NCBI GenBank assembly: GCA_903881085.1
Contig: CAIRSA010000443.1
Coordinates: forward strand, 53,394 to 117,393
From: an uncultured Acidobacteriia bacterium
Lineage (GTDB): Bacteria; Acidobacteriota; Terriglobia; Bryobacterales; Bryobacteraceae
DNA length: 64,000 nt
Direction: 5' to 3'
A program made the translations under genes and the position numbers. Each line of letters opens with the position of its first letter. The stretch's first letter is position 1. Shown in pieces: positions 7,017 to 13,977 of the stretch. Under the pieces are notes generated by a model. It saw only the letters and a program-made list of their open reading frames with translations. It was not told the DNA's origin and searched no databases.

Positions 7017-8473
7017 TATTCCATTGCCGCCAAAACCTGCTCTAGAGGCATGGTTGCAAAGGTCGTGGCGTAGTCGGAGATTCCGTATGGCAGTATGAGC
7101 AAGCCTCCATGCACAAGACTTCCGCACGAGTACACAACGTTCGGCACATAGCCGTCGCGCTCCTGTGCATTCGGCTTGATCAATGGTTCCCGCAATCGCC
7201 CGATCACTTTGGTTGGATCGTCGCGATCCAGCAGGAATGCGCCGATACAATACTTCCGCATCGGACCCACGCCATGGCTGATCACAAGCCAGCCCGCCTC
7301 GGTTTCAATCGGAGATCCACAGTTACCCAGCTGGATAAACTCCCACGGATATACGGGCTCCAGAATCAACTGCATCGAATCCCAAAAGTGAATATGATCG
7401 GAAAACATCACGTAAATGTTCTCAGCGTCCTGCCGTCCCAACATCGCATACTGGCCTTTGATTTTTCGCGGGAACAGTGCCATCCCTTTGTTCTCCACCG
7501 CCGGCCCATTCAAGGTGCTGAAATGGAACTTGAGGAAGTCACAGGTCTGCAGCATTTGCGGCAATATCATCTTGCCGTCATAGGCGGTATAGGTTGCGAA
7601 ATAGGTCTTAACGCCATCTTCCTTCGTGAAGAGAACAAATCGAGCGTCTTCAATGCCATTGCTCTGCGATGGAGTAATTGGAAATAGAACCCGCTCCGAC
7701 AGTCGCGATTCCGGCCTGAACGCAACTTGATAATTCGATTGCGCCAGCATGACGGTTTCCCTTGCAGTGGTCTTTGCCGTTTCTTGTTCCAGCACCGGCA
7801 ATTCATTCTGGATGCGAACAAGGCGCTCGCGCAACTCGTCCAGCGTGAACGCTTCAGGCAGACCATCTAAAACCGCTTTGTTGAAATCGCCCAGCAACCG
7901 AAGCTCCATCAACTTTCGCGTGAACAATGGCTTCTGATAAACGGAGTTCGGAACCTGCTCGGGTTCCAGGCTGTACCGCGAAGGCACGTCCATGGTAATA
8001 GCTCCACTTATATCCACCGTGCCGCTGCGAAATGCGATGGACGATACATGCCCCTCCGCCGTGGCGCGCAAGCTTAGAACAAAACGCAACGATCCCTCCG
8101 GCACATTGGACTGATCCGGGTGCGGCACCATTGAGGGATTGAACAACGCGGCGGCTTCAAAGGAATACTCGTGCGTGAAATATCCGCCAAGCAGCAACTT
8201 TCTTTCTTCTGACAGAACCTGGCCATTCAGTAAACAGGGGCTCACTTCGTTATACCGCCGCATCAGAAAGTCGTCGATCTTCACCTGGCGGCCGCCGAAC
8301 TCGATGCGAACTCCTTCCAGCAGCGCATGCACATCTTCTTCCGGTAGCGCCATCACACGAGCGGTGATCTTAATCGAGCGCTTGTCACTCATCAACCGGA
8401 ATGGACGGGCAAGCACGTGGGTCCGGTCCGGATCCAGAATTACTTTGCTGCGCACTACGTCGATCGTCTTCAC
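7016..8473 (-). CDS. GH130-like glycoside phosphorylase/hydrolase
   Basis: The favoured GTG start at 8473 overlaps the upstream TGA (GTGA) and gives 485 residues; an ATG at 8512 would extend into the upstream gene. After an unusual N-terminal domain of about 190 residues comes a five-bladed beta-propeller-like region with SIEDARFVLFTKEDG-type blades, GMALFPRKIKGQYAMLGRQD, LGNCGSPIETEAGWLVISHGVG and DGYVPNVVYSCGSLVHGGLL. These match GH130 enzymes, many of which phosphorolyse beta-mannosides. Whether this one is a phosphorylase or hydrolase cannot be told without aligning phosphate-binding residues. It is the central metabolic enzyme of the operon. Confidence 0.82.
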   Translation of the reverse strand: MKTIDVVRSKVILDPDRTHVLARPFRLMSDKRSIKITARVMALPEEDVHALLEGVRIEFGGRQVKIDDFLMRRYNEVSPCLLNGQVLSEERKLLLGGYFTHEYSFEAAALFNPSMVPHPDQSNVPEGSLRFVLSLRATAEGHVSSIAFRSGTVDISGAITMDVPSRYSLEPEQVPNSVYQKPLFTRKLMELRLLGDFNKAVLDGLPEAFTLDELRERLVRIQNELPVLEQETAKTTARETVMLAQSNYQVAFRPESRLSERVLFPITPSQSNGIEDARFVLFTKEDGVKTYFATYTAYDGKMILPQMLQTCDFLKFHFSTLNGPAVENKGMALFPRKIKGQYAMLGRQDAENIYVMFSDHIHFWDSMQLILEPVYPWEFIQLGNCGSPIETEAGWLVISHGVGPMRKYCIGAFLLDRDDPTKVIGRLREPLIKPNAQERDGYVPNVVYSCGSLVHGGLLILPYGISDYATTFATMPLEQVLAAME

Positions 8474-10764
8474 TGTGCGCCTGCGGCGGCCATCCGCGCC
8501 CGCTTCTGGCAACTCTTGGGAGTCTGCGTCAGCCGCATCTCCGCCATGGAAAGCAAAAACGCCAGCGTGGATTCGGCACCGCGGTTTTCATTGCTGCGGT
8601 CAGGGTGCAGCCCATCGCGGCAACCGCCTGTCTCCGGGCAATAGAGCGGTAATCCAAGATCGTTCCAACCCAGAAACCAATCCAAGGCGATTTGCGCCTG
8701 CTCATGCCACCATGGGTCTTCTGTCAGCCGGTAGGCCTCCAGGCAAGCCGACAGCGTGGTCTGCGCTTCAATCGGTTGTTGATCGAACTCCGCCCGCACG
8801 CCATGCCGGGGATAAAATCCATTGCTGCCAACAGGCCGCAAATAGCCATGACGCGATGTCTGCACGCCTACCAGCCAACGCAAAGCTTGCATGCCGCGCT
8901 CGCAAACGGACCATTGTTTTGTCGCGCTGCCGCTCACAATCAGCGCGTGCGCCAGCTTTGCATTGTCGTAAGTGAGGCTCTCCTCAAACCACGTCCAACC
9001 GGGTTGGGCCACCTGGTCGAAGATCGACACAAGCCGCTCCATCAGATTCTGGCGCAGATCGCTGGTGAAGCGATCGCCGCCGCGCTGGCTGAGATATTCG
9101 TGAATACCGATGAGGCTGAAAGCCCACGCTCGCGGCGACGTGAATGAGGAGACGGCGCGCAGCGCCTGCTTAAAGAGGTTGTCCGCCACGATCTGCGCTC
9201 CCCAATACGTGGAATGCCTCACTTCCGCGCCCAGCGCCCAAATCGCCCGTCCGTGGGAATCTTCCGATCCATGCGTATCGAGCCATAGCCCGTCAGCGCT
9301 CATGAAATTGTGGAATCGTCCGGTTGCCGGGTTATAGGCTCTTTCAAGGAAGGCGGCATAGGTGCGGGAGATGGCGCGCAGCGGCGGCTCCGGTTCTTCA
9401 AACTCGCTCAGCAATGCGGTTAGCACAAGTGCGCGGGCATTGTCATCGGTGCAATAGCCTTCGGAATGATTCGGCGTGGCAATGTTTGCATGCTGGAAAA
9501 TGCCGGTCGCCGTGGTCAGGCGGTACAGATGATCCAGACTCAATTGCGGCGAAACCACCGGCCTGCGCACGGCCCCGTTCGCGGCAAGGGATTGTCGTGC
9601 GGCCGCCGCCTGCTGCTTGGCCGATACAAACGATTGCATGTAAAGCCCGGCCGTATTCTTCCACACCATCCTGCGGCCCATTTTGTAGGCATGATCGCTC
9701 ATGCCGCATCGACGCTGATCATCGCGCAACAAGCCCTTCGCCTCAAACGCAATCGCGTTTGGATCGGCGAACGGAACAAGAATGCCCCGGCCCTCATTCA
9801 GTAGTTCCGCCGCATGCCAGTAAGGCGTGGAGATAACTGCTTTGCCCGCGCCAAAGGCGTATGCCAGTGTTCCGGAGGTGATCTGTGCCACGTCCAGATA
9901 AGGCGTGATGTACAGATCGGCCGCCCCGATGTATTCGGTAAGTTCGTTTAAATCGACAAACCGGTTATGGAAAATGACATTGTTTTCCAGCCGGTGCTGC
10001 CTGACAATGGCTTCCAGACCTTGCCGGTAAGCTTCCCCATGCGTGCGCAACTCGTGCGGATGAGTAGCGCCCAATACGATGTAAGTCGTATTCGGAAACT
10101 CGGCTACAATCTCCGGAAGCGCATGAAGAACATGTTCGATTCCCTTATTCGGCGATAGCAACCCGAACGTGAGCAGAACATTCTTTCCGGCGACCCCGAA
10201 CTGATCTTTGTATTCATCTGGCGCCGTGAAACTTACATCGGGGATGCCGTGAGGGATGACGTCGATCTTCGCCGGCGGAGCGTGGTAGACCGTCTGCAGA
10301 AGCGCTCGCCCGCGCTCTGTCATTACAATCAAACGGCTTGACAGTTCGATCAACTTCTCCATCACGCGCCGCTGGTCGCCATTCGGGTTTTGCAGGACGG
10401 TGTGCAGTGTAGTTACGATGGGCGCGTCCAATTCGCGCAGTAAGGTCAAAAGATAGCTGCCTGCGGGTCCGCCAAAGATTCCGAATTCGTGCTGCAGCGA
10501 GATGACATCCACATTGCTGGAGTTGAGAAAGTCCGCCGCCAGCCGGTAGGAATCAAGGTCCTGCTCTTCAATCTCAAATCGAACTACGTCCGGATACTCG
10601 TAACAGCCCTCCACGTCGTTAACAGCAACCGCGAAGCACTGGCTGTGGGGGTGACGCGCCGCCACCGCCTGCAAAACATCCGACGTAAAAGTTGCGATGC
10701 CGCATTTACGTGGCAGGTAGTTGCCCAGAAACGCGATGGTTTGAATACCCGATGCTAGCTTCAA
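8470..10764 (-). CDS. GT4-like glycosyltransferase fused to an alpha/alpha-barrel domain
   Basis: The best start is TTG at 10764, 8 bases downstream of AAGGAAG; the frame is open to 10917 but that part lies in the zinc-finger gene. The protein has about 764 residues. Residues 1-400 form a GT-B glycosyltransferase (TIAFLGNYLPRKCGIATFT, LTFGLLSPNKGIEHVL, ITPYLDVAQITSGTLAYAFGAGKAVISTPY). The usual GT4 E-x7-E pair is not present: Gln stands at the first position. Residues 450-750 look like an (alpha/alpha) toroid (CTDDNARALVLTALL, NENRGAESTLAFLLSMAEM). The gene leads the enzymatic part of the operon and overlaps the GH130-like gene by four bases. Confidence 0.8.
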   Translation of the reverse strand: MKLASGIQTIAFLGNYLPRKCGIATFTSDVLQAVAARHPHSQCFAVAVNDVEGCYEYPDVVRFEIEEQDLDSYRLAADFLNSSNVDVISLQHEFGIFGGPAGSYLLTLLRELDAPIVTTLHTVLQNPNGDQRRVMEKLIELSSRLIVMTERGRALLQTVYHAPPAKIDVIPHGIPDVSFTAPDEYKDQFGVAGKNVLLTFGLLSPNKGIEHVLHALPEIVAEFPNTTYIVLGATHPHELRTHGEAYRQGLEAIVRQHRLENNVIFHNRFVDLNELTEYIGAADLYITPYLDVAQITSGTLAYAFGAGKAVISTPYWHAAELLNEGRGILVPFADPNAIAFEAKGLLRDDQRRCGMSDHAYKMGRRMVWKNTAGLYMQSFVSAKQQAAAARQSLAANGAVRRPVVSPQLSLDHLYRLTTATGIFQHANIATPNHSEGYCTDDNARALVLTALLSEFEEPEPPLRAISRTYAAFLERAYNPATGRFHNFMSADGLWLDTHGSEDSHGRAIWALGAEVRHSTYWGAQIVADNLFKQALRAVSSFTSPRAWAFSLIGIHEYLSQRGGDRFTSDLRQNLMERLVSIFDQVAQPGWTWFEESLTYDNAKLAHALIVSGSATKQWSVCERGMQALRWLVGVQTSRHGYLRPVGSNGFYPRHGVRAEFDQQPIEAQTTLSACLEAYRLTEDPWWHEQAQIALDWFLGWNDLGLPLYCPETGGCRDGLHPDRSNENRGAESTLAFLLSMAEMRLTQTPKSCQKRARMAAAGAQ

Positions 10765-10778
10765 AATGTGGCTTCCTT

Positions 10779-11165
10779 TTATGCCATGCTGAGAATCGAA
10801 TCGTCCAGGGATTCTGCATGTTCCTGCCGGTCCTGATCTGCGGCTTCCTGGCACTGAATGCACCGCTGCGCCCAGGGCACGGCTTTCAGTCGCTTGGGGC
10901 TGATCTCCTCGTCGCAATCGACGCAGACGCCAAACGTTTGTTCATCGATACGCTGCAGCGCGGCCCTCACCTGGCGTAGCAAGGTGGAATCGCGGTCTAC
11001 ACTGCGTATCGCCAAATCCCTTTCCGTCGCCCGCTGAATCTCATCCATCGGGTCGGCGCTTTTTTCAATGGCTAGGCCATCGCGGCTTCGCAGCAGCTGA
11101 ATAAGCTCCGCTTCTTTCTGCAAAAGAAGCTCCTGTGCCTGACTCATTCCGTTTGTCGAGTTCAT
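10779..11165 (-). CDS. DksA/TraR-type zinc-finger protein, second copy
   Basis: The 128-residue protein has a long helical N-terminus (residues 8-75) with acidic residues near DPMDEIQRATERD, then a C4 zinc finger with Cys81, Cys84, Cys102 and Cys105 (GVCVDCDEEISPKRLKAVPWAQRCIQC). This is closer to full DksA than the copy at 2490. DksA proteins act on RNA polymerase. It is first in a same-strand run of six genes, 14 bases before the glycosyltransferase fusion, so it may be co-expressed with them. AGGGG upstream of the ATG at 11165 serves as ribosome binding site; a second ATG at residue 7 is possible. Confidence 0.88.
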   Translation of the reverse strand: MNSTNGMSQAQELLLQKEAELIQLLRSRDGLAIEKSADPMDEIQRATERDLAIRSVDRDSTLLRQVRAALQRIDEQTFGVCVDCDEEISPKRLKAVPWAQRCIQCQEAADQDRQEHAESLDDSILSMA

Positions 11166-11403
11166 AATGACTTACCCCTTGGGCCATCATCAGGCCGCCC
11201 ATAGTCCCTTGCACGTGAAGGTCCAAGGCATTCTCCTTGGTTTTCCAGCCACCGCCAGCCAGTCGCCATGGCGGCGCAAAGCCGCATGACCAAATACGGT
11301 CGCCGGCAAGCCAACCGCTGGCACGGCAGCATTAGACTTGGCCGCGGCCTCTGCAATGCACACGAAACCTGGACGATGGCGTTCTATAAGGAAAACGACA
11401 ATC

Positions 11404-12204
11404 ATGTTAACGAACACAAAACACTTGAAGGGCTTTACGATCCGTTCTGCCGACGGGGAGATGGGAACCGTTGAGCAGTTCTATTTTGACGATGAGACTT
11501 GGGCAATCCGCTACCTGGTCGTGGAAACGGGCGGCTGGCTTGGCGGCAAACAGGTGCTGGTCTCGCCGATTTCCATCATCAGCATCGATTGGGCGGACCG
11601 GCGACTAAACGTCGCGCTGACCATGGATCAGGTCAAAAACAGTCCTGACATCGACACCCAGAAGCCGGTCTCGCGACAGCACGAAGCCGAATACTTTGGC
11701 TACTACGGCTATCCGTACTACTGGGAAGGTCCGAATCTATGGGGACCAGCATTCTCTCCTTTCGGCATGGTCAAACTGAAGACGGACTCGGCCGAGGAAG
11801 TAGCATCGAGCCTTCACCGCGCTACGATGGATTCGCATCTGCGCAGCACAGCCGCTGTGATCGGTTATCATATGGGGGCGGTGGATGGCGAGATCGGCCA
11901 CCTGGATGGCTTCATTCTGGATGACGACAATTGGTCCGTTCCCTACATCGAAGTTGCCACGCGAAATTGGTGGCCCGGGAAGAAAGTCTTGATTTCGCCT
12001 GCATGGATTGAATCCGTGAGCTGGACCGATTCCAAAGTTTACATGGGGCTTACCCGCGAGGCCATCCAGACCGGCCCCGAATACGATGAATCCAAGCCGA
12101 TCACGCGCGCCTATGAAAACTTGCTGTACTTCCACTATGGGCGCCCGCCATATTGGATTTCCGATAAGGAGCACCGCGCGGCATTCACGACGAGTGGTGT
12201 GTAA
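11404..12204 (+). CDS. Double PRC-barrel domain protein
   Basis: The ATG at 11404 follows AAGGAAAA and gives 266 residues; an upstream in-frame ATG at 11338 lacks a binding site and adds basic non-family sequence. Two PRC-barrel domains are visible: residues 8-75 (GFTIRSADGEMGTVEQFYFDDETWAIRYLVVETGGWLGGKQVLVSP) and residues 155-225 (GAVDGEIGHLDGFILDDDNWSVPYIEVATRNWWPGKKVLISP), each followed by a Tyr-rich tail (YYGYPYYW, FHYGRPPYW). PRC barrels bind partners or RNA in RimM, photosynthetic reaction centres and stress proteins. It is transcribed away from the DksA-led operon. The role is unknown. Confidence 0.85.
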   Translation: MLTNTKHLKGFTIRSADGEMGTVEQFYFDDETWAIRYLVVETGGWLGGKQVLVSPISIISIDWADRRLNVALTMDQVKNSPDIDTQKPVSRQHEAEYFGYYGYPYYWEGPNLWGPAFSPFGMVKLKTDSAEEVASSLHRATMDSHLRSTAAVIGYHMGAVDGEIGHLDGFILDDDNWSVPYIEVATRNWWPGKKVLISPAWIESVSWTDSKVYMGLTREAIQTGPEYDESKPITRAYENLLYFHYGRPPYWISDKEHRAAFTTSGV

Positions 12205-12895
12205 CTGACGCCCGCCTGGTGGCCGGTAAGGGGCCGCTAAATCGCCAACAAATTAGCCGTTACGCTTCGCTCCGCAGCTCCTCCAACTGGCTGCTTCCCA
12301 ATGCAGCAACGGCGAAAGACAAATCCTAAGGGGCCACCCCAAAATAACTTCACATTGACTGCACGGGTTCACGTGGAGTTTGTACATTTTGACTAAGACT
12401 AGGACTGGATGTGGGGGCAGAATGGCATATCGGGTAGAGCGCCGGGGGGTTAGCCCCATCCGCCGAGTAGGCCCGGGGATTTTCACCCCGAGCCTCTCAC
12501 GGGACCGGACGTAAGCCTCTCGAATTGTCCGGCTCGCGCGACCGTTGAAGACTGCCGCCTTCCGCCGAAACCAGCGGGCTCCTCCTGTTACCAGTTGCCC
12601 CAGACGATCTCCACGTTGGTCGCCTGCCCCCTTCGCTCCACGGGAATTACCCCGCTTCACCGCTACCAATGCGCTTTCACATCTTGCGCCGACGGAGCAG
12701 TCCGCCGCTGGCCTCCGCATCGGTACTTTCGGTCTCGTGGTTCTTCCGTTTGTACCTTTTCCCTTACTCATTTCGAGTTGACAGTAAACGATAAAGCATA
12801 GCAGTAAAGAGGAAAGAGTCGGCACTTACAGCAAAATCGTTTCTATTATAATTGGTAGCGCTATTTGATTTTTTAGAAATGGCAAAAGGGGGCTT
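12205..12895. other. Gene-free region holding an intron remnant
   Basis: About 690 bases lie between the PRC-barrel gene and the PmoA-like gene. On the minus strand they hold a group II intron 3' segment (annotated separately). An open minus-strand frame from 12825 to 12253 runs through that RNA-like sequence and is not called as a protein. The 120 bases before 12896 are AT-rich and probably hold the promoter of the next gene, although no clear -35/-10 pair could be fixed. Confidence 0.6.
12460..12780 (-). mobile_element. Group II intron remnant without reverse transcriptase
   Basis: On the minus strand, 12535-12501 reads GAGCCGGAC, then a 16-base interior, then GTCCGGTCCC, a 35-base hairpin with the AGC triad expected of intron domain V. 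It is followed by a domain VI-like hairpin (GGGGTGAAAATCCCC) and CCTACTC, where the A would be the branch point, ending near 12464. Upstream sequence to about 12780 resembles the leader region of bacterial group II introns. No reverse transcriptase/maturase frame is present, so this is an ORF-less or internally deleted, probably immobile copy. Its 5' boundary is uncertain. Confidence 0.55.
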
Positions 12896-13909
12896 ATGAA
12901 GGAGATGCTGTTGCGCTGCGGAAAACTCCGTTTCCACCAGGCGCCGATCATGTTTGCGCTGCTCTTGACTTACAGGATGACGGGACAGGACAGCCGGTTG
13001 AAATCTCCACCACCCCCTCCGCAGCCGGTTCCACGCATGCAGGTAATTCCCATGCCCGATTACCAGGCATCGTTTCAACGCGACGGCCTAGAGGTGGCTC
13101 GCTACTATTTCAACCCGTCGCTTAACCGTCCTTTCCTGTTCCCGGTGATAGGGCCTTCAGGACGGTCGCTGACGCGAATCGGCCACCCGCAGGATCCCGA
13201 TGGACACAGTCATCACAACTCAGTTTGGATTGCGCACAACGATGTGAACGGCGTGAATTTCTGGGCCGATCGCGGAGGCACCGGCCGCATCATCCACCAG
13301 AAGATCGAACAGTACGTGGACGGACCGGATGCCGCATCGATTGCAAGTATCAACGCCTGGACAAGCAACGCGGGCGCCGTCCTTCTCACAGAGCACCGGA
13401 GAATTACGCTGCACAGTTTACCGGACGGCGAACTGATGCTGCTCATCGACCTGCTGCTTGAGCCGAAGGGAGAGACGGTGACGTTTGGCAAGACGCCCTT
13501 CGGTCTGATTGGGACGCGCATGGCCAAGACGATCGGCGTGTACGATGGCGGCGGCGCCATCCGGAATTCGGAAGGCTCGGTTGACGAACCTCAAGTCTTC
13601 TGGAAACAGGCGAGGTGGGTGGACTATTCCGGCCCGATCACACCCACGGCAAGCGAGGGCATCACGTTGTTCGATCACCCAGCCAACCCGAACCATCCTT
13701 CTTATTTCCATGTGAGGCGGGACGGCTGGATGGGCGGTTCCCTGACTCTAAATGAAGCGAAATCAATCACTCGCTCGGAGCCGCTCAGGGTGCGGTATGG
13801 ATTGTATGTGCACCGCGGCATTCCAGGCTTGCCGGCGATCGAAGCCAAGTGGAAAGAGTTCGCAGGTGCTGGGCTTCCAGCGCTGGTTAAACCGCGCACG
13901 GCGAATTAA
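12896..13909 (+). CDS. PmoA-like (DUF6807) protein
   Basis: The 337-residue protein has a weakly hydrophobic N-terminus and a proline run (PPPPPQPVPRMQ), then a domain from about residue 55 with RPFLFPVIGPSGRSLTRIGHPQDPDGHSHHNSVWIAHNDVNGVNFW, matching the PmoA-like family (DUF6807). Despite its name, this family is not a subunit of methane monooxygenase; it is common in Acidobacteriota and Planctomycetes near sugar genes and is beta-sandwich rich. GHSHHNS histidines may bind a metal. A purine-rich AGGGGG precedes the ATG. Export is plausible but no clean signal peptidase site is visible. Confidence 0.8.
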   Translation: MKEMLLRCGKLRFHQAPIMFALLLTYRMTGQDSRLKSPPPPPQPVPRMQVIPMPDYQASFQRDGLEVARYYFNPSLNRPFLFPVIGPSGRSLTRIGHPQDPDGHSHHNSVWIAHNDVNGVNFWADRGGTGRIIHQKIEQYVDGPDAASIASINAWTSNAGAVLLTEHRRITLHSLPDGELMLLIDLLLEPKGETVTFGKTPFGLIGTRMAKTIGVYDGGGAIRNSEGSVDEPQVFWKQARWVDYSGPITPTASEGITLFDHPANPNHPSYFHVRRDGWMGGSLTLNEAKSITRSEPLRVRYGLYVHRGIPGLPAIEAKWKEFAGAGLPALVKPRTAN

Positions 13910-13977
13910 ACCGCGGGCGCTAACGGTCCGCCAACCGCCCCTACCCCAAACCCTGCTAAGCTACGAAACAATAGCTT

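Noticed and set aside
12253..12825. 190-codon minus-strand open frame
   Set aside because: It runs through the group II intron domains, has RNA-like Arg/Pro-rich composition and no family motifs, so it is not treated as a protein.
12896..13909. Methane monooxygenase subunit, from the family name PmoA-like
   Set aside because: The sequence is a soluble beta-rich protein, not the membrane PmoA subunit; there are no PmoB/PmoC genes.
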